Assembly: GCF_012971725.1 (NCBI RefSeq)
Contig: NZ_CP048833.1
Span: 558,001 to 622,000 of the forward strand
Length of the DNA: 64,000 nucleotides
Origin: Pseudomonas multiresinivorans
Lineage (GTDB): Bacteria > Pseudomonadota > Gammaproteobacteria > Pseudomonadales > Pseudomonadaceae
Direction: 5' to 3'
Part shown: piece by piece, positions 44,142-53,791 of the stretch
How positions within the stretch are numbered: the first letter of the stretch is position 1
Layout of the letters: the number at the start of each line of letters is the position of its first letter
Notes under the pieces: model-generated
What the model was told of the DNA's origin: nothing
Database searches by the model: none
The model's input: the letters and a program-made list of their open reading frames with translations, nothing else
Program-made: the position numbers and the translations under genes

Positions 44142-45248
44142 TCAGAGGCGCATCGGCATGACGACGTAGGCAGAATCGTCGTTGTCCGCTTCCTGCAGCA
44201 GCGCACTGCTGTTGGAGTCAGAGAGGATCATGCGTACCTGCTCGGTACCCATCACACCCAGGACGTCCAGCAGATAGCTGACGTTGAAGCCGATTTCCAG
44301 GCTGCCGCCGTTGTAGTCGACCTGCACTTCTTCTTCCGCCTCTTCCTGCTCCGGGTTGTTCGCCTGGATTTTCAGGAGGCCGTTGGAAAGCTGCAGACGG
44401 ATACCACGGTACTTCTCATTGGAAAGAATCGCGGTACGGCTGAAGGCTTCACGTAGCACCTGGCGATCACCAATCACCAGCTTGTCACCGCCTTTGGGCA
44501 GCACACGCTCGTAATCGGGGAACTTGCCGTCCACCAGTTTGGACGTGAAGGTGAACTCGCCAGTGGTCGCGCGGATGTGGTGCTGGCCAAGAACGATGGA
44601 GACTTCGCCATCCTGCTCGGTCAACAAACGAGCCAGTTCGAGGATGCCTTTACGCGGCACGATCACCTGATGGCGATCCTGTGCTTCCGGCACGCCATTG
44701 CTCAGCGAGCACATGGCCAGGCGGTGACCGTCAGTAGCCACGGCGCGCAAGGTACCGCCACCGACTTCCAGCAGCATGCCGTTGAGGTAATAGCGAACAT
44801 CCTGCTGCGCCATGGCGAAGCTGGTGCGATCGATCAGGCGACGCAGCTTGCTCTGCACCAGGCTGAAAGTCAGCGAGCCCGGGCCTTCTTCCACCGTGGG
44901 GAAGTCATTGGCGGGCAGGGTGGAGAGGGTGAAGCGGCTGCGGCCGGCTTTCACCAGGAGCTTCTGCTCGTCGACGCGGATATCGATCACGGCATCGCTG
45001 GGCAGGCTCTTGCAGATGTCCATCAGCTTTCGCGCCGGCACGGTGATTTCGCCCGGCTCAGCGGCGTCTTCCAGCGTGACACGGCCAACCAGCTCGACTT
45101 CGAGGTCGGTACCGGTGAGCGACAGTTGCTGACCTTCGACGACCAGCAGGACGTTGGAAAGAACCGGCAGCGTCTGGCGGCGCTCGACGACGCCAGCGAC
45201 CAGCTGCAGGGGTTTCAACAGAGCTTCGCGTTGAATAGTGAAATGCAT
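44142..45248 (-). CDS. dnaN: DNA polymerase III beta sliding clamp
   Basis: This 368-residue protein forms the dimeric ring that tethers polymerase to DNA. It has the three repeated clamp domains; the N-terminus MHFTIQREALLKPLQLVAGVVERRQT and C-terminal end DDSAYVVMPMRL are characteristic. It lies 29 bases after dnaA on the same strand, in the dnaA-dnaN-recF-gyrB operon-like order. Confidence 0.99.
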   Translation of the reverse strand: MHFTIQREALLKPLQLVAGVVERRQTLPVLSNVLLVVEGQQLSLTGTDLEVELVGRVTLEDAAEPGEITVPARKLMDICKSLPSDAVIDIRVDEQKLLVKAGRSRFTLSTLPANDFPTVEEGPGSLTFSLVQSKLRRLIDRTSFAMAQQDVRYYLNGMLLEVGGGTLRAVATDGHRLAMCSLSNGVPEAQDRHQVIVPRKGILELARLLTEQDGEVSIVLGQHHIRATTGEFTFTSKLVDGKFPDYERVLPKGGDKLVIGDRQVLREAFSRTAILSNEKYRGIRLQLSNGLLKIQANNPEQEEAEEEVQVDYNGGSLEIGFNVSYLLDVLGVMGTEQVRMILSDSNSSALLQEADNDDSAYVVMPMRL

Positions 45249-45277
45249 GGTCTAGTCCCTTGCCTCGTGAGGCTGCG

Positions 45278-46807
45278 TCAGGTGGTCAGAGTACGCAGCA
45301 GGTTCTTGTAGTCCTCGCGGATATCCGCGTCGGATTCCTTGAGTTGAGCGATCTTACGACAGGCGTGCAGCACCGTGGTGTGATCCCGACCGCCGAAGGC
45401 CACGCCGATCTCCGGCAGGCTGTGGTTGGTCAGTTCCTTGGAAAGTGCCATGGCAACCTGGCGCGGACGCGCCACCGAGCGCGAACGGCGCTTGGACAGC
45501 AGGTCGGCGATCTTGATCTTGTAGTACTCGGCGACAGTGCGTTGGATGTTGTCGATGCTGACCAGCTTGTCCTGCAGGGCCAGCAGATCCTTCAGCGACT
45601 CGCGGATCAGCTCGATGGTGATCGGCCTCCCCATGAAATGGGAGTGAGCGATCACGCGCTTCAGCGCGCCTTCCAGCTCTCGCACGTTGGAGCGAATGCG
45701 CTGGGCGATGAAGAACGCAGCGTCATGCGGCAACTCGACCTTGGCCTGCTCGGCCTTCTTCATCAGGATCGCCACGCGGGTTTCCAGTTCCGGCGGCTCC
45801 ACGGCCACCGTCAGGCCCCAGCCGAAGCGTGACTTCAGGCGCTCTTCCAGGCCTTCGATTTCCTTCGGGTAACGGTCGCTGGTCAGGATGACCTGCTGGC
45901 CGCCTTCGAGGAGGGCGTTGAAGGTGTGGAAAAACTCTTCCTGGGAACGCTCCTTGCGGGCGAAGAACTGAATATCGTCGATCAGCAGAGCGTCCACCGA
46001 ACGGTAGAAACGCTTGAACTCGTTGATGGCATTCAGCTGCAGCGCTTTCACCATGTCCGCGACGAAGCGTTCCGAATGCAGGTACACGACCTTGGCATTG
46101 GGATTCTTCTTCAGCAGGTGGTTACCCACAGCGTGCATCAAGTGGGTTTTACCCAGGCCGACGCCCCCATAAAGGAAGAGCGGGTTGTAGCCGTGCTTGA
46201 GGTTGTCCGCTACCTGCCAGGCTGCCGCGCGGGCCAACTGGTTCGATTTACCCTCGACGAAGTTCTCGAAGGTAAAGGTGCGGTTGAGGTAGCTGGTGTG
46301 CTTGAGCGCACCTTCTACCTGCACGTTGCGCTCGGTGCGCACGGCAGCTGCGGGCATCGCGGCCGCCAGCGGGTCGATCCCCGGGCTAGATTCGTCGAGA
46401 TCGGCGATGGTCTGCACCGGCGCCGCCTGGATTGGCTGGGGCTCGGAAACAGGCATCGCGACGGGCGCCGGAGCAAAGGACATCGGCGCCACCGCCGGTT
46501 GCGCGACCGGTTGCACGTTGACCTGAGGCGTCGGTACCAGGGCCGGCCTGGGCGTGCGGCTACGGCGACTGCCGATCAGCAGCGAAATCGCCGGGATCTG
46601 GCCATTGCCACGCTCGCCCAGCAGCTCCAGCAGGCGCCCCATGTACTTCTCATTGACCCAGTCGAGTACGAAGCGGTTGGGTGCGTAGACGCGCAACTCT
46701 TCCCCTTCGGCCTCGACCTGCAAAGGACGAATCCAGGTGTTGAATTGCTGGGACGGCAGCTCGTCGCGCAGAAGCTCCACGCACTGCTGCCAAAGTTCCA
46801 CGGACAC
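45278..46807 (-). CDS. dnaA: chromosomal replication initiator DnaA
   Basis: This 509-residue AAA+ protein binds DnaA boxes and melts oriC. Domain I begins SVELWQQCVELLRDELP, domain II is a variable proline/alanine-rich linker (about residues 85-170), domain III has Walker A GGVGLGKTHLMH and Walker B LLIDDIQFF, and domain IV ends with the box-binding helix-turn-helix RQVAMALSKELTNHSLPEIG and FGGRDHTTVLHA. It starts with GTG. A -10-like TACAAT and a DnaA box (46871) lie in its promoter region, consistent with autoregulation. Confidence 0.99.
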   Translation of the reverse strand: MSVELWQQCVELLRDELPSQQFNTWIRPLQVEAEGEELRVYAPNRFVLDWVNEKYMGRLLELLGERGNGQIPAISLLIGSRRSRTPRPALVPTPQVNVQPVAQPAVAPMSFAPAPVAMPVSEPQPIQAAPVQTIADLDESSPGIDPLAAAMPAAAVRTERNVQVEGALKHTSYLNRTFTFENFVEGKSNQLARAAAWQVADNLKHGYNPLFLYGGVGLGKTHLMHAVGNHLLKKNPNAKVVYLHSERFVADMVKALQLNAINEFKRFYRSVDALLIDDIQFFARKERSQEEFFHTFNALLEGGQQVILTSDRYPKEIEGLEERLKSRFGWGLTVAVEPPELETRVAILMKKAEQAKVELPHDAAFFIAQRIRSNVRELEGALKRVIAHSHFMGRPITIELIRESLKDLLALQDKLVSIDNIQRTVAEYYKIKIADLLSKRRSRSVARPRQVAMALSKELTNHSLPEIGVAFGGRDHTTVLHACRKIAQLKESDADIREDYKNLLRTLTT

Positions 46808-47328
46808 GGATATCCCCCAAAAGAAGTCGCAAAGCGAAACAGACCGCCATTGTATCCCCGCCAGACCAACTTATCCACAGTTAAGCGTGCCAGGACACAA
46901 GCAAAATCAAGGTGTTAATGATTTTACCGGCGGTCGGGTAATAGCGCCTTGAACCTTGTGGATAACAGCTTGATGGGGCAGGGGACGACGCAGGGGATCA
47001 ATCTGTGGAAAAAATCCCTGTGGAAAAATCTGCATTCCATACCCAGCTTTCCAACCGGCTCCCCACAAGCCGCACACCACTTCCCGACAAGGTTATCATT
47101 GGCCGCGGCCCGCTCACCCCGTACCCTGGGATGAGTTATGCACAGGCAGGTGCCTGCATAAACATAATCATCGCTTCAATCTTTAAAGAAAGAGATTTCC
47201 TTCCTTTCTATAGATTTTGTTTCCGATGCTGGTTGGAAATTGACCTGACCGCGTGATTTCACTAGAATCGCCGGTCTCTTTAAACGGGGTCACTGCGACC
47301 TCATGTCGTCAAACCCAGGTACCGAATC
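46808..47328. other. oriC: oriC-type region between dnaA and rpmH
   Basis: This 521-base gap has no coding gene. It contains perfect DnaA boxes at 46871-46879 (TTATCCACA) and 46957-46965 (reverse), relaxed boxes TGTGGAAAA at 47004 and 47019 and TTATGCACA at 47136, and an AT-rich stretch at about 47160-47225 suited to duplex opening. The rpmH-dnaA gap is the established origin location in Pseudomonas. Confidence 0.93.
47240..47268 (+). promoter_or_regulatory. sigma70 promoter of rpmH
   Basis: TTGACC (47240-47245), 17 bases, TAGAAT (47263-47268), about 60 bases before rpmH. Near-consensus hexamers suit a ribosomal protein gene. Confidence 0.85.
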
Positions 47329-47463
47329 ATGAAACGTACTTTCCAACCCAGCACCCTCAAGCGCGCTCGCGTTCACGGCTTCCGCGCTCGCATGGCCACC
47401 AAGAACGGTCGTCAGGTTCTGTCGCGTCGTCGCGCCAAGGGCCGCAAGCGTCTGACCGTCTGA
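47329..47463 (+). CDS. rpmH: ribosomal protein bL34
   Basis: This 44-residue, very basic protein of the 50S subunit (MKRTFQPSTLKRARVHGFRA ... GRKRLTV) has exactly the family length and sequence pattern. It is the first gene after the origin on this strand, with rnpA following after 14 bases. Confidence 0.99.
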   Translation: MKRTFQPSTLKRARVHGFRARMATKNGRQVLSRRRAKGRKRLTV

Positions 47464-47477
47464 TTTGCCCGACACAG

Positions 47478-47885
47478 GTGGTGAGTCAAGATTTCAGCCG
47501 GAAAAAACGTCTTCTGACAGCCCGGCAATTCACAGCAGTCTTCGACTCCCCCACCTCCAAGGTTCCCGGCAAGCACATTCTGCTGCTGGCGCGCGAAAAC
47601 GGTCTCGATCATCCCCGCCTCGGCCTGGTGATCGGCAAAAAGAACGTCAAGCTCGCCGTCGAGCGTAACCGCCTTAAACGTCTTCTCCGCGATTCCTTCC
47701 GCCTCAACCAGCAGAAGCTGGCTGGTCTGGATATCGTGGTGATCGCGCGCAAGGGCCTTGGCGATCTGGAGAATCCGGAGCTGCATCAGCAGTTCGGCAA
47801 ACTCTGGAAGCGCCTGTTGCGCAATCGGCCAAATCCGGAACCTGCGACAGAATCCCCGGGAGTGGCCGACAGTTCCCATGCGTAG
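47478..47885 (+). CDS. rnpA: ribonuclease P protein component
   Basis: This basic 135-residue protein helps the RNase P RNA mature tRNA 5' ends. It has KRLLTARQFTAVF at the N-terminus and the RNR-type motif VKLAVERNRLKRLLRDSFR. The GTG start at 47478 (two successive GTG codons) gives the family length; the longer open frame runs back through rpmH. It overlaps yidD by 8 bases. Confidence 0.96.
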   Translation: MVSQDFSRKKRLLTARQFTAVFDSPTSKVPGKHILLLARENGLDHPRLGLVIGKKNVKLAVERNRLKRLLRDSFRLNQQKLAGLDIVVIARKGLGDLENPELHQQFGKLWKRLLRNRPNPEPATESPGVADSSHA

Positions 47886-48126
47886 ACTGGCGCTGTTACT
47901 GATCCAGTTTTACCGCTACGCCATCAGTCCCATGATGGGCAGGCACTGTCGTTTCTACCCCAGCTGTTCCTGCTACGCGCAGGAGGCCATTGAAATCCAT
48001 GGCTTCCTGCGTGGTGGCTGGCTGGCCGCTCGTCGCCTAGGCCGCTGCCATCCCTGGCACCCCGGTGGCTACGATCCGGTACCGCCAGACCCTTCCAAGC
48101 CCGCCCCTTCCTCGACGGCCGAGTAA
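47878..48126 (+). CDS. yidD: membrane protein insertion efficiency factor YidD
   Basis: This 82-residue membrane-associated protein carries the family block YRYAISPMMGRHCRFYPSCS and GRCHPWHPGGYDPVP. It lies between rnpA and yidC as in nearly all bacteria and assists YidC-dependent insertion. Confidence 0.97.
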   Translation: MRRLALLLIQFYRYAISPMMGRHCRFYPSCSCYAQEAIEIHGFLRGGWLAARRLGRCHPWHPGGYDPVPPDPSKPAPSSTAE

Positions 48127-48128
48127 CC

Positions 48129-49877
48129 ATGGACATCAAACGTTCAATCCTATTCGTCGCCCTGGCAATCGTGTCCTACGCGCTGGTTCTCCAGTGGAAC
48201 AAGGACTACGGCCAGCCCGAACTGCCGGCGCAGACCGCGACCTTCAATCAGACTGAAGGCCTGCCGGACACTTCCGTGCCTGCCGGCAACGCGGCCAACG
48301 CTGACGTACCCACCACGCAGAACGCACAGGCCAGCCTGCCCAACGAGCAGAAGCCGGCGGTAGCCAGCGAACAACTGATCCGCGTGAAGACCGATGTTCT
48401 GGACCTGACCATCGACCCGCGCGGTGGCGACGTGATCAGACTCGGCCTGACCCAGTACCCGCTGCGCCAGGACCGCCCGGATGTGCCGTTCCCGCTGTTC
48501 GAGCGTGACAACCAGCGTACCTATCTGGCCCAGAGCGGCCTGACCGGTGCCAATGGTCCGGACGCCGCTGCCAGCGGGCGCCCGCTCTACGCTTCGGCTA
48601 AACCCGTCTACGAACTGGCGGACGGCCAGGACCAGATGGTCGTCGACCTGACTTATGCACAGGACGGCGTCAGCTACATCAAGCGCTTCACCTTCCACCG
48701 CGGCCTGAAAAACGACTGCACCGAGAAGGAAAAGGCGCAGAAGAAGCTCGAGTGCATCAACCCCAATGCCTATCAGGTCGGCGTGAGCTACCTGATCGAC
48801 AACCAGAGCGACAAACCGTGGAGCGCCTCGCTGTTCGCCCAGCTCAAGCGTGACGCCAGCGTCGACCCGTCCTCCACCACCGCTACCGGTGTGTCGACTT
48901 ACCTCGGCGCCGCGGTCTGGACCCCTGAAAAGCCCTACGTAAAAGTGTCCATGAAGGACATGGACAAGGAGCAGTTCAAGGAAACCGTCCAGGGTGGCTG
49001 GGTAGCCTGGCTGCAGCACTACTTCGTCACCGCCTGGGTCCCCGCCAAGGGCGATACCCACAGCGTGATGACCCGCAAGGACGCCCAGGGCAACTACATC
49101 GTCGGCTACACCGGCCCCAACCTGACGGTTGCGCCGGGTGCCAAGGGCGAAACCAGCATGACCCTGTACGCCGGCCCCAAACTGCAGGCGTACCTGAAGG
49201 AACTCTCCCCGGGCCTGGAACTGACCGTCGACTACGGTCCGCTGTGGTTCATCGCCCAGCCGATCTTCTGGCTGCTGCAACATATCCACAACCTGGTAGG
49301 TAACTGGGGCTGGTCGATCATCTTCCTGACCATCGTCATCAAACTGGCCTTCTTCCCGCTGTCGGCTGCCAGCTACCGCTCCATGGCCCGCATGCGCGCC
49401 GTGTCGCCGAAACTGGCCGCCCTGAAGGAACAGCATGGCGACGATCGCCAGAAGATGTCCCAGGCGATGATGGAGCTGTACAAGAAGGAGAAGATCAATC
49501 CGCTGGGCGGCTGCCTGCCGATCCTGGTGCAGATGCCGGTCTTCCTCTCCCTGTACTGGGTACTCCTGGAAAGCGTCGAGATGCGCCAGGCCCCGTGGCT
49601 GGGTTGGATCGTCGACCTGTCGGTGAAGGATCCGTTCTTCATCCTGCCGATCATCATGGGCGCCACCATGCTGGTTCAGCAGATGCTCAACCCGACTCCG
49701 CCGGACCCCATGCAGGCCAAGGTGATGAAGCTGATGCCGATCATCTTCACCTTCTTCTTCCTGTGGTTCCCGGCCGGCCTGGTTCTGTACTGGGTTGTGA
49801 ACAACTGCCTGTCCATCGCGCAGCAGTGGTACATTACCCGTCGGATCGAGGCTGCCGCGAAGAAGGCTTCCGCCTGA
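48129..49877 (+). CDS. yidC: membrane protein insertase YidC
   Basis: This 582-residue inner-membrane insertase has an N-terminal membrane segment (SILFVALAIVSYALVLQW), a large periplasmic domain (residues about 60-340) and a conserved C-terminal core beginning WGWSIIFLTIVIKLAFFPLS and including GGCLPILVQMPVFLSLYWVL. It starts 2 bases after yidD. A terminator hairpin follows. Confidence 0.99.
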   Translation: MDIKRSILFVALAIVSYALVLQWNKDYGQPELPAQTATFNQTEGLPDTSVPAGNAANADVPTTQNAQASLPNEQKPAVASEQLIRVKTDVLDLTIDPRGGDVIRLGLTQYPLRQDRPDVPFPLFERDNQRTYLAQSGLTGANGPDAAASGRPLYASAKPVYELADGQDQMVVDLTYAQDGVSYIKRFTFHRGLKNDCTEKEKAQKKLECINPNAYQVGVSYLIDNQSDKPWSASLFAQLKRDASVDPSSTTATGVSTYLGAAVWTPEKPYVKVSMKDMDKEQFKETVQGGWVAWLQHYFVTAWVPAKGDTHSVMTRKDAQGNYIVGYTGPNLTVAPGAKGETSMTLYAGPKLQAYLKELSPGLELTVDYGPLWFIAQPIFWLLQHIHNLVGNWGWSIIFLTIVIKLAFFPLSAASYRSMARMRAVSPKLAALKEQHGDDRQKMSQAMMELYKKEKINPLGGCLPILVQMPVFLSLYWVLLESVEMRQAPWLGWIVDLSVKDPFFILPIIMGATMLVQQMLNPTPPDPMQAKVMKLMPIIFTFFFLWFPAGLVLYWVVNNCLSIAQQWYITRRIEAAAKKASA

Positions 49878-49901
49878 TATCGCAGCCTGACACCGATCGA
49901 C

Positions 49902-49926
49902 AAGACGCCCCCTCGTGGGGCGTTTT
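49902..49926 (+). terminator. intrinsic terminator after yidC
   Basis: ACGCCCC (49905-49911) pairs with GGGGCGT (49917-49923) around CTCGT, with TTTT at the 3' side. It is followed at once by a perfect DnaA box on the reverse strand (TGTGGATAA, 49931-49939). Confidence 0.85.
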
Positions 49927-49984
49927 GCTATGTGGATAACTTTGCTTTCCCGCGCGCCATGAACACCACCGCGAGACCGCCGAC

Positions 49985-51352
49985 ATGAATACAGCCCGTG
50001 AAACCATCGCCGCCGTCGCCACCGCTCAGGGCCGTGGTGGGGTGGGCATCGTCCGCGTCTCCGGCCCCCGTGCCCGCGCCATGGCCATTACCCTGAGCGG
50101 ACGCGAGCCGCAGCCGCGCCATGCGCACTACGGGCCGTTCCATGCCGATGATGGCGACGTCATCGACGAAGGCCTGCTGCTCTTCTTCCCCGGCCCGAAT
50201 TCCTTCACCGGCGAGGATGTGCTTGAGCTCCAGGGCCACGGCGGCCCGGTGGTGATGGATATGCTGCTGCAACGTTGCCTGGAGCTGGGAGCGCGCCAGG
50301 CCCGTCCGGGTGAGTTCAGCGAACGCGCGTTCCTCAATGACAAGCTCGACCTGGCCCAGGCAGAAGCCATCGCCGACCTTATCGAAGCCAGCTCGGCCCA
50401 GGCTGCGCGCAATGCCGTGCGTTCACTGCAAGGGGAATTCTCCCGCCGTGTGCACAGCCTGACCGATCAATTGATCGGCCTGCGCATGTATGTCGAGGCC
50501 GCCATCGACTTCCCGGAAGAGGAAATCGACTTCCTCGCCGATGGACATGTGCTGTCGCAACTGGATGCGGTGCGCGCAGAACTTGCCTCGGTGCTGCGCG
50601 AGGCTGGCCAGGGCGCGCTGCTGCGCGATGGCATGACCGTGGTGATCGCCGGACGTCCCAACGCCGGCAAATCGAGCCTGCTGAACGCTCTGGCCGGCCG
50701 CGAAGCCGCCATCGTCACCGATATCGCCGGCACCACCCGCGACGTGCTGCGCGAACATATCCACATCGACGGCATGCCGCTGCACATCATCGATACCGCC
50801 GGCCTGCGCAGCACCGACGACCATGTGGAAAAGATCGGCGTGGAACGCGCGCTAAAGGCGATCAACGAAGCCGACCGGGTACTCCTGGTTGTCGACTCCA
50901 CCGCACCGGAAGCCAGCGACCCCTTCGCGCTGTGGCCAGAGTTCCTCGACAGCCGCCCTGATCCGGCGCACGTGACCCTGATCCGCAACAAGGCGGATTT
51001 ATCCACAGAGTGCATCGGGCTGGAAGAGAGCGCTGACGGCCACGTTACGATCACTCTATCAGCCCGTTCCGGTAATGGCCTGGACCTGCTGCGCGAACAC
51101 CTGAAGGCCTGCATGGGCTTCGAGCAGACCGCCGAGAGCAGCTTCAGCGCCCGCCGGCGGCACCTCGAGGCCCTGCGCCAGGCAGGAGACAGCCTCGAAC
51201 ACGGCCGCGCACAGCTCACCCTGAGCGGCGCGGGCGAACTGCTGGCCGAGGACCTGCGCCAGGCCCAGCAGGCACTTGGCGAGATTACCGGCGCCTTCAC
51301 GCCGGACGACCTTCTGGGCCGAATCTTCTCCAGCTTCTGCATCGGCAAGTAA
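49985..51352 (+). CDS. mnmE: tRNA modification GTPase MnmE (TrmE)
   Basis: This 455-residue GTPase, with MnmG, forms the 5-(carboxymethyl)aminomethyl group on wobble U34. It has an N-terminal THF-binding domain, and a G domain with GRPNAGKSSLLN (G1), DIAGTTRD (G2), DTAGLRSTDD (G3) and RNKADL (G4), ending with the conserved FCIGK. A perfect DnaA box is in the coding sequence at 50999-51007. Confidence 0.99.
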   Translation: MNTARETIAAVATAQGRGGVGIVRVSGPRARAMAITLSGREPQPRHAHYGPFHADDGDVIDEGLLLFFPGPNSFTGEDVLELQGHGGPVVMDMLLQRCLELGARQARPGEFSERAFLNDKLDLAQAEAIADLIEASSAQAARNAVRSLQGEFSRRVHSLTDQLIGLRMYVEAAIDFPEEEIDFLADGHVLSQLDAVRAELASVLREAGQGALLRDGMTVVIAGRPNAGKSSLLNALAGREAAIVTDIAGTTRDVLREHIHIDGMPLHIIDTAGLRSTDDHVEKIGVERALKAINEADRVLLVVDSTAPEASDPFALWPEFLDSRPDPAHVTLIRNKADLSTECIGLEESADGHVTITLSARSGNGLDLLREHLKACMGFEQTAESSFSARRRHLEALRQAGDSLEHGRAQLTLSGAGELLAEDLRQAQQALGEITGAFTPDDLLGRIFSSFCIGK

Positions 51353-51898
51353 TCCACAACCCGGCCTTTCCCTACCGGTGACGGAGCCATTCCGTCGCCG
51401 CGCGTCCTGCTGCCTCCGTTTTCCCTCTGGAACATCTATCCACAGCCATGAATTCATCTTAAGCCTAGTGATACGTGGCTTTCAGAGAATAAAAGACGCC
51501 TTCCACAGGCGTTCGTGAACCTTGTGGAAAAGTACCGTACAGCTCAGTAGACAACCCCTGCACCATCCTGTTGATAAATCCACCTGTTGATAACATGGCA
51601 CTTCATCCACAGGCTGAACACGGGAGATCCCCTGCAACCTGACAGCATCGACACAGGGTTGTTATCGGCTGAAACAGTGATGATTCAAGGCCTGCATCAG
51701 CTTATCCACAGAAAACCGCTTCACCATACATAAACACAAGCTCTAAAAAGATTTAAAAAAGTTCCTCTCTTTTATTTTCTATAGCGTCGAACAAAACCGA
51801 TTGGCTGTTTTTTGTTCAGCGCCTTCAATCGAAAGCCCTTAACCCCTATACTGTCCGGCTCTCTTCTTTCTCCTTGATCAACAGGCACGAGGTGCGTG
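51353..51898. other. second DnaA-box cluster between mnmE and mnmG
   Basis: This 546-base gap has no gene. It contains a perfect DnaA box at 51702-51710, one-mismatch boxes at 51436 (CTATCCACA) and 51603 (TCATCCACA), reverse relaxed boxes TGTGGAAAA at 51523 and TGTTGATAA at 51569 and 51585, and a very AT-rich stretch at about 51729-51785. It looks as origin-like as the dnaA-rpmH gap. Autonomous replication from the gidA side has been reported for Pseudomonas, as I recall. Confidence 0.8.
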
Positions 51899-53791
51899 GT
51901 GGATTTCCCTTCCCGTTTTGACGTGATCGTGATCGGCGGCGGCCATGCCGGCACAGAGGCCGCATTAGCGGCTGCACGCATGGGCGTGAAGACGCTGCTG
52001 CTCACCCACAATGTGGAAACCCTCGGCCAGATGAGCTGCAACCCCGCCATCGGTGGGATCGGCAAGAGCCATCTGGTCAAGGAAATCGATGCCCTGGGCG
52101 GCGCCATGGCGCTGGCTACCGATAAAGGCGGCATCCAGTTCCGCGTACTGAACAGCCGCAAGGGCCCGGCCGTACGCGCTACTCGTGCACAGGCAGACCG
52201 CATCCTCTACAAGGCAGCGGTGCGTGAAATCCTCGAGAACCAGCCCAACCTCTGGATATTCCAGCAATCCTGCGATGACCTGATCGTCGAGCAGGATCAG
52301 GTGCGCGGCGTGGTGACCCAGATGGGTCTGAAATTCCATGCGGATAACGTCGTGCTCACCGCCGGTACCTTCCTCGGCGGACTTATCCACATCGGTCTGC
52401 AGAATTACTCCGGCGGCCGCGCAGGCGATCCGCCCTCCATCGCCCTGGCCAAGCGCCTTCGCGAGCTGCCCCTGCGTGTCGGTCGCCTGAAGACCGGGAC
52501 GCCTCCGCGCATCGATGGTCGCAGCGTCGATTTCAGCGTGATGACCGAACAACCGGGCGATACCCCGATTCCGGTGATGTCCTTCCTCGGTTCCAGGGAA
52601 ATGCATCCGCGCCAGGTCAGTTGCTGGATCACCCACACCAACTCGCGGACCCACGAGATCATCGCGTCCAACCTCGATCGCTCGCCCATGTACTCCGGTG
52701 TGATCGAAGGTGTCGGCCCGCGTTACTGCCCGTCGATCGAAGACAAGATCCATCGCTTCGCCGACAAGGACAGCCATCAGGTCTTCCTCGAACCCGAGGG
52801 CCTGACCACGCACGAGCTTTATCCGAACGGCATCTCCACTTCGCTGCCCTTCGACGTGCAACTGGATATCGTTCGTTCTATCCGCGGCATGGAGAACGCA
52901 CACATCGTCCGTCCGGGCTACGCCATCGAGTACGACTACTTCGATCCGCGCGACCTGAAGTACAGCCTGGAAACCAAGGTCATCGACGGCCTGTTCTTCG
53001 CTGGCCAGATCAACGGCACCACCGGCTACGAAGAAGCCGGCGCCCAGGGCCTGCTCGCCGGCACCAACGCCGCACTGCGTTCGCAAGGCCGCGACAGCTG
53101 GTGCCCGCGTCGTGACGAGGCCTACATCGGCGTACTGGTCGACGACCTGATCACCCTCGGCACCCAGGAGCCGTACCGCATGTTCACGTCGCGCGCCGAA
53201 TACCGGCTGATCCTGCGCGAGGACAATGCCGACCTGCGCCTGACCGAGAAAGGCCGCGAGCTGGGTCTGATCGACGACGAGCGCTGGGCAGTATTCGAAG
53301 CCAAGCGCGAAGGTATCGAGCGTGAAGAGCAGCGTCTGAAGAGCACCTGGGTTCGCCCGAACACTGCGCAGGGCGATGCCATCGCCGAGCGCTTCGGTAC
53401 GCCGCTGGCCCATGAATACAACCTGCTCAACCTGCTGGCCCGACCGGAAATCGACTACGCCAGCCTGGCCGAAGTGACCGGCGCTGGCGCAGAAGACCCG
53501 CAGGTCGCCGAACAGGTGGAGATCCGCACCAAGTACGCCGGCTACATCGATCGCCAGCAGGAAGAGATCGCTCGCCTGCGTGCCAGCGAGGACACCCGCC
53601 TGCCTGTGGATATCGACTACCAGTCCATTTCCGGGCTGTCGAAGGAGATCCAGCTCAAGCTGGGTAATGCCCGACCGGAAACCCTCGGTCAGGCCGGCCG
53701 CATCCCGGGCGTGACCCCGGCGGCGATTTCCCTGTTGCTGATCCATCTGAAGAAGCGCTCGTCCGGCCGTCAGCTGGAGCAGAGCGCCTGA
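51899..53791 (+). CDS. mnmG: tRNA uridine-5-carboxymethylaminomethyl enzyme MnmG (GidA)
   Basis: This 630-residue FAD enzyme is the partner of MnmE. FAD-binding GGGHAGTEAALAAARMG, the GidA block NPAIGGIGKSHLVKEIDALGG (in parts), and GLFFAGQINGTTGYEEAGAQG (in parts) are present. The GTG at 51899 gives MDFPSRFDVIVIGGG with GAGGTG at a proper distance; a GTG one codon earlier is too near it. A perfect DnaA box lies inside at 52383-52391. It ends one base into rsmG. Confidence 0.98.
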   Translation: MDFPSRFDVIVIGGGHAGTEAALAAARMGVKTLLLTHNVETLGQMSCNPAIGGIGKSHLVKEIDALGGAMALATDKGGIQFRVLNSRKGPAVRATRAQADRILYKAAVREILENQPNLWIFQQSCDDLIVEQDQVRGVVTQMGLKFHADNVVLTAGTFLGGLIHIGLQNYSGGRAGDPPSIALAKRLRELPLRVGRLKTGTPPRIDGRSVDFSVMTEQPGDTPIPVMSFLGSREMHPRQVSCWITHTNSRTHEIIASNLDRSPMYSGVIEGVGPRYCPSIEDKIHRFADKDSHQVFLEPEGLTTHELYPNGISTSLPFDVQLDIVRSIRGMENAHIVRPGYAIEYDYFDPRDLKYSLETKVIDGLFFAGQINGTTGYEEAGAQGLLAGTNAALRSQGRDSWCPRRDEAYIGVLVDDLITLGTQEPYRMFTSRAEYRLILREDNADLRLTEKGRELGLIDDERWAVFEAKREGIEREEQRLKSTWVRPNTAQGDAIAERFGTPLAHEYNLLNLLARPEIDYASLAEVTGAGAEDPQVAEQVEIRTKYAGYIDRQQEEIARLRASEDTRLPVDIDYQSISGLSKEIQLKLGNARPETLGQAGRIPGVTPAAISLLLIHLKKRSSGRQLEQSA

